From Pleodorina starrii (lineage: Eukaryota; Chlorophyta; Chlorophyceae; Chlamydomonadales; Volvocaceae): a stretch of 64,000 bases of DNA. The notes below the pieces were generated by a model. That model saw only the letters and a program-made list of their open reading frames with translations. It was not told the origin of the DNA and did no database searches. The translations under genes and the position numbers were made by a program. The stretch is taken from contig BRXU01000081.1 of assembly GCA_030267565.1 (NCBI GenBank), positions 1-64,000 on the forward strand, in the 5' to 3' direction. Below are positions 1 to 9,387 of the stretch, piece after piece (positions within the stretch are counted from its first letter, which is position 1; each line of letters begins with the position of its first letter).

Positions 1-197
1 CAACGTCATCGAAGGACCGGCACTGGCGGCTGTCCTTGGCCGAACAATTCGGGGACCTACTGCTAGACCCTCCGGTGCCCCAGCGCGTCATCATCAGCCG
101 AGCCATTCAAGCCGGAGTATCCCTGAGCCAAATGGGCGCTGACGCCAAGCCGATCGTTGAACTCTATGACCGTCACTACCGGACCCTCACCTCCTAG
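1..197 (+). CDS. ParA-like partition ATPase, C-terminal end only
   Basis: The final 64 codons of a gene entering from the left edge. The open frame runs from base 3 to a TAG at 195-197. None of the Walker motifs is inside the window, so the call rests on context: the frame stops 11 bases before a ParB-like gene, which is followed at once by a tandem iteron array, the usual order of a type Ib plasmid partition locus (ATPase, centromere-binding protein, centromere). The visible tail (AEQFGDLLLDPP, then MGADAKPIVELYDRHY) is compatible with a ParA C-terminus but not diagnostic. Confidence 0.6.
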   Translation, partial: TSSKDRHWRLSLAEQFGDLLLDPPVPQRVIISRAIQAGVSLSQMGADAKPIVELYDRHYRTLTS

Positions 198-208
198 GAG
201 ATCCCACG

Positions 209-571
209 ATGCCCACCCAGCATGCGCCCAAGGCTTCCCGTCGCCGCCGCAGTGGCGCAGACCCTATCGCCCCCACGGCACCGGAGCAGGAGAAGCCCGC
301 TCCGACTCCCGAGCCAGCACACCAACCCGAAACGCAGCCGCAGCGTACAACGAACGCTGAGCAACGTGACCGCCTTCGCGTGACGGTGCCGAAGCCAATG
401 CTCACCGAACTGAAAAGGGCCTACGTCGTCAACGCTGGCCCCGGAATCTCCTGGTCAGATTGGATCACCGGACTGCTCGCCACCTCCCTCGATGAACTGC
501 ACACCAAGTACGGCGTGGAAGAGTTCGTTGGCCCCGGAGTGCTCAGCCCAGGACGCCCACGCAGTCAATAG
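209..571 (+). CDS. ParB-like centromere-binding partition protein
   Basis: A 120-residue protein. Residues 1-50 are a basic then proline/glutamine-rich, probably disordered tail. Residues 53-115 are a compact segment (DRLRVTVPKPMLTELKRAY, then SWSDWITGLLATSLDEL) that resembles the ribbon-helix-helix or helical DNA-binding domains of small plasmid partition proteins. The start is the ATG at 209, preceded by a GGAG ribosome site at about 197-202. Its TAG stop (569-571) is the first base triplet of the iteron array, so the protein probably binds those repeats and autoregulates the operon. The family is inferred from context and layout, not from a diagnostic motif. Confidence 0.6.
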   Translation: MPTQHAPKASRRRRSGADPIAPTAPEQEKPAPTPEPAHQPETQPQRTTNAEQRDRLRVTVPKPMLTELKRAYVVNAGPGISWSDWITGLLATSLDELHTKYGVEEFVGPGVLSPGRPRSQ

Positions 572-672
572 TCACGGTGCCTAAGTGTCACGGTGCCTAA
601 GTGTCACGGTGCCTAAGTGCCACGGTGCCTAAGTGCCACGGTGCCTAAGTGTCACAGTGCCTAAGTGTCACA
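569..672. repeat. 16-base tandem iterons, probable partition centromere
   Basis: Six head-to-tail 16-base units plus a half unit, consensus GTGTCACGGTGCCTAA. Units start at 569, 585, 601, 617, 633 and 649, and a partial one at 665. Differences are few: GTGCC in units 4 and 5, CACAGTG in unit 6, TA for GT in unit 1. The array begins on the stop codon of the ParB-like gene and ends on the possible GTG start of the next gene. Regular spacing without intervening sequence suits a parS-like centromere or an operator for the ParB-like protein; a replication iteron array is the alternative. Confidence 0.8.
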
Positions 673-910
673 AAAACATTCAATGCCGGCAGATACACCT
701 GTGCGAAGGCAGGCTCGTGCCCGCATGAGCCGGGCGGAGGTGGCCAGCCTCGATGAGCTCCGTGCCACGGGGTTGTTCCTGGAGCCGTTGATCCCGGACC
801 GGGCCATCGTCCAAGAGGTACGGATTTCGGGGGAGTGGTACGGCCAATACCGCAAGGGCTCCCGCGTGCTGGAGGCTTACACCGCGATCGCGAAGAAGGT
901 GCTGCGATGA
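665..910 (+). CDS. small protein of unknown function
   Basis: An 81-codon frame following the iterons. The first possible start is a GTG at 665 that lies inside the last half iteron; ATGs at 683 and 725 are alternatives, and the real start is unclear because no strong ribosome site is visible. The protein is basic at its N-terminus (RRQARARMSRAEV) and then globular (GEWYGQYRKGSRVLEAYTAIAKKVL). Its stop overlaps the ATG of the next frame at 907 (ATGA), suggesting translational coupling. I do not recognise the family; position suggests a plasmid maintenance accessory. Confidence 0.55.
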   Translation: MSQKHSMPADTPVRRQARARMSRAEVASLDELRATGLFLEPLIPDRAIVQEVRISGEWYGQYRKGSRVLEAYTAIAKKVLR

Positions 911-1241
911 GTGAGAAGCCCGAGCGCCCCGCCTCGCTGGCCCGCCGCTGGCCCGGCCCGGCACCGGATGAGCACATCGACCCGGTCGACTACACACCCC
1001 ACGCGCTACCTCACCCCAGCCTGCGACACCGGTGGTGTCGTCCCCGCCGGTGCAAGCGGCACCGGCGGCTGCACCTAAGCGCGGCCGGGGCCGGCCGCGC
1101 CGGGAACCCACGATCCAGCTGGGTGTACGGGTGACCCAGGACGTCTCCGATCTGATCGAGGAGCTCACCGAGCACGACGGCACCGCCAGAGCGGTGATCG
1201 AGAACGCCGTGCGCGCCTACGCCCAACAGCTCAACCGATAA
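907..1241 (+). pseudogene. small plasmid protein, apparently frameshifted
   Basis: Two frames that read like one protein. From the ATG at 907 the first frame gives a sensible N-terminus (MSEKPERPASLARRW to about VDYTP near base 998). From about base 1002 a different frame carries a proline/alanine linker, a basic RGRGRPRRE patch (AT-hook-like) and a 50-residue helical tail ending at 1241. A CCCC run at 997-1000 is the likely slip site. Either a base is miscalled or the gene is broken; the alternative is a separate gene starting at the GTG at 1032. The basic GRGRP patch suggests DNA binding. Confidence 0.5.
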
Positions 1242-1304
1242 CACCCGGCCCCCGGTGGGGGAGGGGGGCGGCTGCGGGCGGCTTTCCCATGGTCGGCGAG
1301 GAAG

Positions 1305-1338
1305 GAACCCGGCTCACCGGTGATGGTGGGCCGGGTTC
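1305..1338 (+). terminator. rho-independent-type terminator
   Basis: A perfect 9-base stem (GAACCCGGC at 1305-1313 pairing with GCCGGGTTC at 1330-1338) around a 16-base loop, followed by TCTTCTTCT. It lies 63 bases after the last small gene of the partition cluster and would end that transcript. Confidence 0.6.
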
Positions 1339-1704
1339 TCTTCTTCTGGTGACAGACGGCGGGATGGGGTGGGTGGTCCCATGGGTCTTCGAACGACGCG
1401 GGTGCCCGCGCAGCTGCCGTAAGGAGCCAGGGCCAACCCCCAGCAGGGGTCGGTATCGGGGGCCAAAGGGGCAACCAGCGCTGTCCAGGCTGGACGCGGG
1501 GCGTCCCGGCGGCACCGTGCCGGATAGGGGTCGTCAGCCCGTCACCGGCTGCTCACCGTGCGGAGGGGCCACGGTGAGGGCCCTCGTGCTCGAGGACTGC
1601 CCCGAGAAGCTTCGCTGCGGTATCGCAGCGGTGGCCGGCCAGCACCGGCCCGCCGTCACGGAACGCCCGGAAGACGAACTGCTGTCCGGTGGGGGAGTGG
1701 GGGT
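1339..1704. other. intergenic, no gene seen
   Basis: GC-rich spacer between the partition cluster and lsr2. Open frames here on both strands lack a ribosome site and recognisable domains, and I see no repeat or dyad beyond the terminator listed above. Confidence 0.5.
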
Positions 1705-2034
1705 CTACTGGGCGGCGTAGTAGGCGTCTTTGACGGACTGGTGAATGCGGCCGCGATCGGAGACCTCATAACCGTTCTCCTTCGCCCAGGCCCGGATCTT
1801 CGCCGTCTCCGGGTTGCCCCCGGTGGAGGAACGGGGCCCGGTGGTCCGGGCGGACTTGCCCTGGGCCCGCCGGCCGGAAGCGGCGAAGGGGCGCAGGGCC
1901 TCCCGCAGCTTCTCCGCATTCGCGGTGGACAGGTCAATCTCGTACTGCCGGCCGTCCAGACCGAACTGGACGGTCTGATCAGCAGGACCGCCCTCGAGGT
2001 CGTCCTCCAGAATGATCTTTACGCTCTGGGCCAT
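1705..2034 (-). CDS. lsr2: Lsr2 nucleoid-associated protein
   Basis: A 109-residue H-NS-like xenogeneic silencer of actinobacteria that bridges DNA and represses AT-rich, horizontally acquired genes. The N-terminal half (MAQSVKIILEDDLEGGPADQ, then VQFGLDGRQYEIDLS) is the beta-sheet dimerisation domain. The C-terminal half (IRAWAKENGYEVSDRGRI) holds the RGR minor-groove hook. Length matches the family. The ATG at 2034 is preferred over the GTG at 2037 because AAAGG sits about seven bases upstream. A plasmid-borne copy would be a stealth function that silences the foreign genes carried beside it. Confidence 0.93.
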   Translation of the reverse strand: MAQSVKIILEDDLEGGPADQTVQFGLDGRQYEIDLSTANAEKLREALRPFAASGRRAQGKSARTTGPRSSTGGNPETAKIRAWAKENGYEVSDRGRIHQSVKDAYYAAQ

Positions 2035-2539
2035 CACAACACCTTTCTCTTGGCTTCCTCATGTTATTCGCCGAAATACGCTCACGGTTGGGAACGCTGG
2101 CACCGAGCCACCTCCCGCAGGTTTTGAAACGAGTTGACGAGATGGAGATCGGAGATTGCCGTGAGCGTCTTCACTGACCGGTCCACTCTAGCGATAAATT
2201 CGAGCGTTGGGTCTTGGGCGCGAACGAAGTGGCTCTATCAGGATGTGTCTGCTGATGGGTCCGTTAATAACTACCCCACACCCCCCTCAGAGGCGGGGAA
2301 CTCAGGGCGCCAATGGGAAGTTCCGGTAAATTCAGCAAAAGATAGATGAATGCCACCCGGGGCGGGTCATGCAGCTATTGCCTCGGCTTACGCCTGTCAT
2401 GGCAGTACGTTCCTGGTTGCCAAGGCATAGCGGGATGCTAGTGCCGCGTCATGCCTGAGGCGGTGGGGCCAATGTAAGCCGAGAACACTTTGCTCGTGGA
2501 TGAACGGCGTGGCGGGGCGGGCGGGATAGCGTCTTAGGT
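2035..2539. other. intergenic between divergent lsr2 and restriction gene
   Basis: About 500 bases, more AT-rich than the surroundings, that must contain the promoter of lsr2 (leftward) and of the restriction-modification gene (rightward). No gene, repeat or clear promoter hexamers could be assigned with confidence. Confidence 0.4.
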
Positions 2540-5500
2540 ATGCCCCCCACTCTCACTCAGCAGGCACGACTCGACATCCTTGAGCGGCTCGTCAGTTCCC
2601 CGGCCTTTCGCAGCGAAGCGACGATCCAATCGGACGTGCGAATGTTCTTGCTGGACCCTGAGCTGGGTCTTGCGGAGGAGCAACTCGAGGTGGAGCTGGA
2701 AGCCCAGGTGGGGCAGCGCCGGCGCATCGACATCGAGGTCGGGTGCACGGTCATCGAGGTGAAAAAGTCCCTGGATAGCCAGTCCGTTATGGCCGCAGCC
2801 ACTGAGCAGCTGGCCGACTACGTGCTCACCCGCACCCGGGAGGTCGGCGCCCGGTATGTCGGGGTGCTCACGGATGGGCGACAGTGGATCGCCTTCCACG
2901 AAGTCGACGGGGTGCTGCGGGAAGCAACCCGCCACGCAGCCACCGTCGGCACAGCTGGGGCGGCGGCCTTGCTGTCCTGGCTGGAAGGGGTCCTGGCCAC
3001 CAGGACTGGGGTGCGCCCCACTCCGAAGGAGATCGCCCAGCGTCTGGGGGCTGGCAGTTCCTCCCACGCCTTGGATTTCGCGACCCTGCAGTCCCTTTAC
3101 CGTGACAGCAAGCACCTGCCGACCGTGCAGCTCAAGCGCCAGCTGTGGTCGAAACTGCTGCATTCGGCCTTGGGTACCCAGTTCACCGACGACGATGAGT
3201 TGTTCCTGGAGCACACCTTGCTGGTGAACTCCGCGGAGATCATTGCCCACCTCCTGCTCGGGGTGGACGCCACGCAGTTGCCTCCGGCCAGCCTGCTCTC
3301 CGGTTCCCAGTTCGCCCAGGCCGGACTGTACGGGGTCGTCGACCGGGACTTCTTCGACTGGGTGCTGGAGGTGCCTGGGGGTGAGGGCTTCGTGACTTCC
3401 CTGGCCCGTCGGCTGGCCCGCTTCGACTGGTCCGCGGTGGAGCACGATGTGCTGAAAGTCCTGTACGAATCGGTCATCCCCGCCACCACCCGTAAGGCCC
3501 TGGGGGAGTACTACACCCCCGACTGGCTCGCCTATGAGGTGGTCCAGGAAGCCGTCACTGATCCGCTGACTCAGCGGGTGCTGGACCCTTCCTGTGGTTC
3601 TGGATCTTTCCTGTTCTACGCGGTGCGCCGCTATCTGTCCGCCGCAGAGGAAGCGGGGATGAGCCTGACCGAGGCGATGCACCAAGTGTCCTCGAAGGTC
3701 ATGGGTATCGATCTGCACCCGGTGGCCGTGGCCCTGGCCCGGGTCACCTACCTGCTGGCGTTGGGACGGGACCGCCTCAACGCCCCAGACCGCGGGGAGC
3801 TGTCCGTGCCGGTGTATTTGGGCGACAGCATTGGCTGGGACCAGCACGAGGACCTTCTCAGCGTCGGGCACCTGGTCATCCAGACCGATGAGGGCGACCA
3901 GCTGTTCCCCACCGAGCTGCGCTTTCCCGACCACCTTCTCGATGACGCCGCCCGTTTCGATGAGCTCGTCGAAACCCTGGTTACTGAATCCGGTCGGGCC
4001 GCGGACACCCGTACCAACAAGCTGAGCGAGGGCACCCTGCGTCGTCTGGCTATTGGAGCAGGCGACGTGGCGGCGCTCAACGAGAACTTCATGCGCCTGA
4101 AGCAACTGCATGAGGCCGGGCGCAACCACATCTGGTCTTACTACATCCGCAACGTCTCCCGCCCCACCTGGCTCGCCCGCGACGACAACCAAGTGGACGT
4201 GCTGGTGGGCAACCCACCGTGGCTGTCCTACCGGCACATGTCCAAGGACATGCAAGCGATCTTCAAGCGTCTATCCAAGGCCCGGTATTTCTGGCACAAC
4301 GAATCAACGGCCACCCACCAGGACCTGGCCGGGCTGTTCATCGCCCGCACCGTAGAACGCTTCCTCACCGGCGACGGATCCTTCGCCTTCGTCGTCCCCA
4401 ACGCGGTCATCGACCGCGACTACTGGGCCGGCTTCCGCAACGGCGAGTTCCTCGACGTCAACGTCGCCTTTACCCCCAGCTGGGACCTGCGGCGAATCCG
4501 CCCCCACCTGTTCCCGCGCGGCTCCGCCGTCGTCTTCGGCCACCGCAGCCGCTGGGCCACCACCATGCCCAGCCAAATACTGCGCTGGGAAGGACGTGCC
4601 CCCGCCCCTCATGCCCTGGCCGGCGAGCCTCTGGAGACGCTCACTCGCACGCCCGGAACGGTGTCCATCACATCCGAGGCCGACCGGTCCGTGTACGCGC
4701 CCCGTTTCGCCAACGGGGCGACGCTTTATCCTCGAGCGCTGTTCCGGGTGGAACCGAATGCGACGTCGGTTCTGGGTGTACCGCACGGCCGGCGAGCAGT
4801 CCGGTCCCAACGCAGCTCAACCGAAAAGGCCCCATGGGTCAACATTCCGCCACTGACCGGCATCGTCGAGTCCGAGTTCATCTGGCCCGCGATCCTCGGC
4901 GAGCACATTGCCCCCTTCCGCATCCTGGGCGCCGACGAGTTCGTCCTGCCGATGACAACCAGGGGCAACGTCCTCGATCCCTCGGAGCCTCAAATCGATC
5001 GCTGGTCCGGACTAGCTGACTGGATGCGACGAGCCGACGACCTATGGCGGGAGCATCAGAACGGACCAATGACATTGCTACAACGGATCGATCACATGAG
5101 GACTCTAAGGCAGCAGACGCCTATTCCTCCGCTCAGGGTCGTGTACTCCAAATCGGGTATGCACCTGTGCGCTGCAGTGCTCACCGACCAGCGCGTGGTG
5201 ATCGACCACACACTCTACTGGGCCGCGGTCTCCTCCCGATCCGAGGCCAATTACCTCGTCGGCATCCTCAACAGCCCCAGCCTGACCGAACTCGTTCGAC
5301 CATTGATGTCCTACGGCAAGGACGAACGCCATATCGACAAGAGCGTTTGGAAGTTGCCCATCCCCCAATTCAATATCGACGACGACCAGCACCTGCTGAT
5401 CGCCAGCCTCGCGGAGGATCTGACGCAGGAAATCGCACAGCTTGAGTTCGCCTCCAAGTACTTTGTGACCATCCGCAAAAACATCCGCGCGTATCTAGCA

Positions 5501-5554
5501 AAGTCGACTCAAGGTCAGAAGCTAGACGAAGCAGTACAGGGTCTGATGGGCTGA
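2540..5554 (+). CDS. single-chain restriction-modification enzyme (type IIG-like)
   Basis: A 1004-residue protein combining cleavage and N6-adenine methylation. An N-terminal nuclease domain shows D64...E73-x-K75 (RIDIEVG then VIEVKK), the PD-(D/E)xK pattern. The methyltransferase core has the SAM-binding motif LDPSCGSGSF starting at residue 348 and the catalytic NPPW at 558-561. The C-terminal third (about 650-1000), with the LKLPIP-like segment VWKLPIPQF, is probably the target-recognition region. Length and order fit type IIG enzymes; a PglX-like methylase is the alternative, but the EVKK nuclease motif argues for a self-contained system. No separate R, M or S gene flanks it. The frame is intact, unlike the genes just downstream. 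Confidence 0.88.
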   Translation: MPPTLTQQARLDILERLVSSPAFRSEATIQSDVRMFLLDPELGLAEEQLEVELEAQVGQRRRIDIEVGCTVIEVKKSLDSQSVMAAATEQLADYVLTRTREVGARYVGVLTDGRQWIAFHEVDGVLREATRHAATVGTAGAAALLSWLEGVLATRTGVRPTPKEIAQRLGAGSSSHALDFATLQSLYRDSKHLPTVQLKRQLWSKLLHSALGTQFTDDDELFLEHTLLVNSAEIIAHLLLGVDATQLPPASLLSGSQFAQAGLYGVVDRDFFDWVLEVPGGEGFVTSLARRLARFDWSAVEHDVLKVLYESVIPATTRKALGEYYTPDWLAYEVVQEAVTDPLTQRVLDPSCGSGSFLFYAVRRYLSAAEEAGMSLTEAMHQVSSKVMGIDLHPVAVALARVTYLLALGRDRLNAPDRGELSVPVYLGDSIGWDQHEDLLSVGHLVIQTDEGDQLFPTELRFPDHLLDDAARFDELVETLVTESGRAADTRTNKLSEGTLRRLAIGAGDVAALNENFMRLKQLHEAGRNHIWSYYIRNVSRPTWLARDDNQVDVLVGNPPWLSYRHMSKDMQAIFKRLSKARYFWHNESTATHQDLAGLFIARTVERFLTGDGSFAFVVPNAVIDRDYWAGFRNGEFLDVNVAFTPSWDLRRIRPHLFPRGSAVVFGHRSRWATTMPSQILRWEGRAPAPHALAGEPLETLTRTPGTVSITSEADRSVYAPRFANGATLYPRALFRVEPNATSVLGVPHGRRAVRSQRSSTEKAPWVNIPPLTGIVESEFIWPAILGEHIAPFRILGADEFVLPMTTRGNVLDPSEPQIDRWSGLADWMRRADDLWREHQNGPMTLLQRIDHMRTLRQQTPIPPLRVVYSKSGMHLCAAVLTDQRVVIDHTLYWAAVSSRSEANYLVGILNSPSLTELVRPLMSYGKDERHIDKSVWKLPIPQFNIDDDQHLLIASLAEDLTQEIAQLEFASKYFVTIRKNIRAYLAKSTQGQKLDEAVQGLMG

Positions 5555-5742
5555 CTGACTGGATTTCCTGATCTATTGATTAAAATCCGTCTAGGTAGTT
5601 AGCTTTACGGTCGCCATATAAATACGCTCATGGCCCTATTGGGAGACCATTGCATTCATAGTTGGATGGAGAACATGTTAGAGATTGCAACCTGCGGATC
5701 TGCTCGATCGCCTAAATGGTTTGCGCCTCGGCGGAGGCCACA

Positions 5743-6795
5743 GTGAGGTTCAGACGTCGTAACTTTGAGGCACTGGCTGATCTGATCTGCGGAAACCTGG
5801 GTTCCTCCGCAGGAGAGACAAGGTACTTCCCGTACCGATCCAGCAGCTACATCACGTGATGTTCTTCCAAGAAGCTTGGAACACGGAATTTGGTGTGCAC
5901 GACGCGATCGACACCTAGATGTGCGTCTTTGCACCGGTGGTCGCATAGGACGTTCTCGACAGCATGAGTTGAAGCCTGAACCCCTACGACGGGCCGAGCC
6001 GACCCACCCTCCTGAGGGATTTTGTAGACTCATCGATCACCTGATGAGCCCCAGCGACGCATGAACGAGGGGCCCGATCGTCCCAATGCTCTCCAGCAGC
6101 TCAATGAGGTCTTGGAAAGAGAAGGATTCGAAGCTTTTTTACGGCGATGACCGCCACTGCTATCTGCGCCACATCGGCACGAACACGGTCACAGTGTTGC
6201 AGTCCAATTCCTCACCGCCCGCTCACTGCTGTCGAGATCCAGCGCCGAACAGCCTTGCTGCCTACCTCGACATGTGCAGTGAAGATGAACTGATCGAGAA
6301 CGTGCTGCTCCCGCTGTTCGCCAGTTGGGGTTCCACCGCATCACTGCGGCTGGACATAAGGACAAGTCCTTGGAATACGGCAAGGACATCTGATGCGCTA
6401 TACCTTGCCGACCCAGCATCTCCTGTATTTCGGCATCCAGGTCATCAAAAAGGGAAGCTCGACGCATCAGGCGTCACCAAGGCCAGCAACGCCAATATTG
6501 CCGAGATCCACAACCAAGTACTCATGATGCTGGCCATGAGATCTTCGAACCCTGAGATCAACCGTCGGTCTTGGTCGATCACGCCTTCATCGTGGCGGGC
6601 GGAGAGATCACCAAGGCCGCTCGCAACTGGACTCGGCAACGTGCTCGATGCTGCCAAGCGCTCAGCCAGATTATGTTCATCGATCGGAGCGACATCCTGA
6701 ATCTGTACGTTGTCACTAATCTGCCGCTACCCCCTGGGGCATCGCCGAAACCGACCGGCCCTTGGGGTGTCTCAAGCAACGAGCCGCCGGTTTAG
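5743..6795 (+). pseudogene. nuclease-like conserved protein, broken by many frameshifts
   Basis: A coherent protein of about 330 residues can be followed only by changing frame repeatedly. Readable blocks are: RRNFEALADLICGN near 5750, PPEGFCRLIDHLMSPSDA ending at 6061, MNEGPDRPNALQQLNEVLER from 6061, GDDRHCYLRHIGTNTV near 6150, AYLDMCSEDELIENVLLPLF near 6270, KGKLDASGVTKASNAN near 6455, and DILNLYVVTNLPLP near 6700. At least five frame changes and one in-frame stop separate them. The block around 6420-6480 encodes FGIQV..KKGKL, resembling the Q-x-K end of a PD-(D/E)xK nuclease, so a restriction-like role is possible. Position next to the restriction gene supports that, but the family is not certain. 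Confidence 0.65.
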
Positions 6796-6901
6796 CGCGA
6801 GGCTCTCCTCACTAACACCCGCCGCTGAGCTGACGCCCTCCGTTGCGCGCCATGCCACGTCGGAGCACAGGAGCTGCGCAGAGGCGGGGAACAATGAGTC
6901 C

Positions 6902-7237
6902 ATGGCCGCCCCTGTCTGCCCGTACTGCGGTGATCCCCTGGTGGGAAAGTCAGCCTCCCGGGACCACGTCTTCATGGATGCCCTCGGTGCTACGGCGACG
7001 GTGCTCGCCTGCCGACAGTGCAACAGCACCTTGGGCCACACACTTGAAGCCGCACTGCTCAAGCACGACCAGTTGCTGAATCTTGCGCGGCTTGCAGTTG
7101 GGGTCGGTGGCAAGCAGGGGTCAAGTCCTTTTGAGTGGATGCTCCTATTGGCGTCAAGCGGTTTTGAGGCGTTGCTGGTCGGTCTCCTCGAGCCAGTGCT
7201 GACAGCGGTGGACGAGCTCGGGATCGGTGCGGGTTAG
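6902..7237 (+). CDS. HNH-like zinc-ribbon nuclease, possibly truncated
   Basis: A 111-residue frame from the ATG at 6902 (GGCGGGGA lies upstream). Residues 4-50 carry a CPYCG pair, then SRDHVF and a second CRQCN pair followed by STLGH, the zinc-binding layout of HNH endonucleases. Up to about residue 65 the codon use is typical of the window. After base 7090 the composition and codon choice change and the protein no longer looks like a nuclease, so the gene may be fused to unrelated sequence at that point. It could be an orphan restriction or homing-type nuclease remnant. Confidence 0.5.
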   Translation: MAAPVCPYCGDPLVGKSASRDHVFMDALGATATVLACRQCNSTLGHTLEAALLKHDQLLNLARLAVGVGGKQGSSPFEWMLLLASSGFEALLVGLLEPVLTAVDELGIGAG

Positions 7238-7344
7238 CCCCCGGGTTAGGCCTGCCTGATTTACCTACGACCCCCTCGTTCGTTGTGGGTGGAGGGTGTA
7301 CCGTCTCGAAAGTCAGACCATCACACAACGATTGGAGATTCACC

Positions 7345-8513
7345 ATGAAGGCTGTGGTCTATCAGGGACCGCACGATGTCGCAGTCACGGATGTTCCGGA
7401 CGCGAAGATCGAGCGGCCCACCGATGTGCTGGTCAGGGTGACAACGACCAACATCTGCGGCTCGGACCTGCACATGTACGAGGGGCGGACCTCCTTCGAA
7501 AAGGGCCGGACGTTCGGTCACGAGAACATGGGAGAGGTGGTGGAGATCGGCAAGGGAGTAGAGAAGGTCAAGGTGGGCGACCGGGTCGTGCTGCCCTTCA
7601 ACATCTCGTGCGGGTTCTGCAAGAACTGCGAGCGCGGGCTCACGAACTACTGCCTGACGACGCAACCTGACCCGTCGGCCGCCGGTGCGGCCGGCCTACG
7701 GCTTCGCCGAAATGGGCCCGTACGGCGGCGGGCAGGCAGAACTGCTCCGGGTGCCCTTCGGCGACCACAACGCGCTGCGCCTGGGTGAAGACGCGCAGGA
7801 CAAGGAGAACGACTACGTCATGCTCTCCGACATCTTCCCCACCGGCTACCACGCCACCGAGATGGCCGGCGTGATCCCGGGCGACAGCGTCGTGATCGCC
7901 GGGGCCGGCCCCGTGGGACTGATGGCCGCCCTGTCTGCGACGATCAAGGGCGCCGCAAAGGTGATGGTGGTAGATCGCCACCCTGACCGGCTCGCGCTGG
8001 CTGAGCAGATCGGTGCGATTGCCATCGACGACTCCAAGGTCGACCCCGTGCAGGCTGTGCTGGACGAGACCATGGGGCTCGGAGCCGACCGCGGCTGCGA
8101 GTGCGTCGGATACCAGGCCCACGATCCTGAGGGCAACGAAGATCCCTGCCACCTTGAACATGCTCATCAACTCGGTCCGGTTCACCGGCGGGATCGGCAC
8201 CGTCGGCGTGTTCGTGCCCCAGGACCCGGGGGCCAAGGGCGAATTGGCCAAGCAGGGCAAGGTGGCCATCGACTTCGGCACACATTGGTTCAAGGGACAG
8301 ACCATGGGCAACGGTCAGGCCCCGGTCAAGCGGTACAACCGCCGGCTGCGAGACCTCATCGCGGCTGACAAGGCGAAGCCGTCCTGGATCGTCTCCCACG
8401 AGATCTCCCTGGATCAGGCTGCCGACGCCTACAGGAACTTCGACGCCAGGTCCGAGGGTTGGACCAAGGTCGTCATCAAGCCCGGCATGTCAAACGGAAA
8501 GGGGGCGAACTGA
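7345..8513 (+). pseudogene. zinc-dependent alcohol dehydrogenase, two frameshifts
   Basis: An MDR-family dehydrogenase of the glutathione-independent formaldehyde dehydrogenase type, spread over three frames. Frame one from the ATG at 7345 holds the catalytic zinc site (NICGSDLHMYEG, then GHENMGEV) and the structural cysteines (CGFCKNCERGLTNYC). The frame changes near 7670-7690. Frame two continues with AYGFAEMGPYGGGQAE and the nucleotide site (AGAGPVGLMAA). It changes again near 8125-8145, and frame three gives the C-terminus to 8513. All expected domains are present, so only two single-base changes separate this from an intact gene. It leads a four-gene run with two bases to the next gene. 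Confidence 0.8.
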
Positions 8514-8514
8514 C

Positions 8515-9083
8515 ATGGCAGCAGATCTTCAGGGCAAGAGGGTCGCGATCCTCGCCGCCGACGGAGTCGAACGCGTTGAGCTCGCTCGAGCAACCCCGCG
8601 AAGCACTGGAACGGGCCGGCGCTCAGACCGAGGTCCTCTCGATCCACGACGGCGAGATCAAGGCCCGTAAGAACGACCTGGATGAAGCGGGCACGTTCAC
8701 CGTCGACGGGTTGGTCGCCGACGCCTCGGTGGGCGACTACGACGCACTGCTGCTTCCCGGCGGCACGGTGAACCCCGACCAGCTCCGGGTCGACAAGGAC
8801 GCCGTTTCCTTCGTCCGCGACTTCGTCGAGAGCGGCAAGCCAGTGGCGGCGATCTGTCACGGGCCGTGGACGTTGATCGAGGCTGGCGTGGCCGCCGGTC
8901 GCACCCTGACGTCGTTTCCGAGCATTCGCACCGACCTGCGCAACGCCGGCGCCGACGTCGTAGGACGTTGTGGTCGACAAGAATCTCATCACCAGCCGCT
9001 CGCCGGAGGACCTGCCGGCGTTCTCCGAGGCGATCGTGTCCCAACTCGCGGGCACCCCGACAAAGGAAGAGGAGAAGTCATGA
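8515..9083 (+). pseudogene. DJ-1/PfpI family protein, two frameshifts
   Basis: A type 1 glutamine-amidotransferase-like protein (protease I/deglycase family). The ATG at 8515 starts MAADLQGKRVAILAADGVE, then the frame breaks near 8575. The main body reads in the next frame (DYDALLLPGGTVNPDQLR, then the nucleophile elbow PVAAICHGPWTLIEAG, with Cys followed by His). A second break near 8960 moves the C-terminus (DKNLITSRSPEDLPAFSEA) back to another frame, ending with a TGA at 9081-9083 that overlaps the ATG of the next gene. Such proteins act on damaged or glycated proteins and often accompany stress genes. Confidence 0.78.
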
Positions 9084-9387
9084 GTGTGACCAAGGGATTG
9101 CTGGTCAGGTTTGACGCGTTGCCCGGGAAGGAGGACGACGTGAAGGAGTTCCTTGACAGCGGCCGTGCGCTTGTTGAGGACGAGCAGGCGACCACCGCGT
9201 GGTTCGCGTTCCGCCTCGGGCCGACCTCGTTCGGGATCTTCGACGTGTTCCCCGATGACGCCGGACGCGACGCCCACCCCACCTGTCCGGCCCTGTTGCG
9301 GTAGCTCTCGGCGAGCAGACCGGCACGTTGTTCTCCGAACCGACGATCGAGAAGCTCGACGTACTGGGCTCCAAACTCCCCGCCTGA
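9080..9387 (+). pseudogene. antibiotic-biosynthesis-monooxygenase-like protein, frameshifted
   Basis: A small ferredoxin-like-fold protein of about 100 residues. It starts at the ATG at 9080, coupled to the previous gene by ATGA. The first 65 residues (SVTKGLLVRFDALPGKEDDV, then FGIFDVFPDDAGRDAH) match the ABM/quinol-monooxygenase pattern. The frame breaks near 9280; the natural end (LGEQTGTLFSEPTIEKLDVL) lies in another frame and stops at 9385-9387. As read, a premature TAG at 9302-9304 would give 74 residues. The role in the operon is unknown. Confidence 0.65.

Noticed and set aside
569..672. CRISPR array
   Set aside because: The repeats are 16 bases and directly adjacent without spacers, and no cas gene is present.
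2534..4255. 573-codon open frame on the minus strand inside the restriction gene
   Set aside because: It is antisense to a gene with clear nuclease and methylase motifs, has no domain or ribosome site, and is the usual result of high GC at third positions.
6317..6335. GCCAGTTGGGGTTCC, similar to the 18-base motif
   Set aside because: It lies inside the broken gene and encodes the expected RQLGFHR of that protein, so it is a chance match and was not counted.
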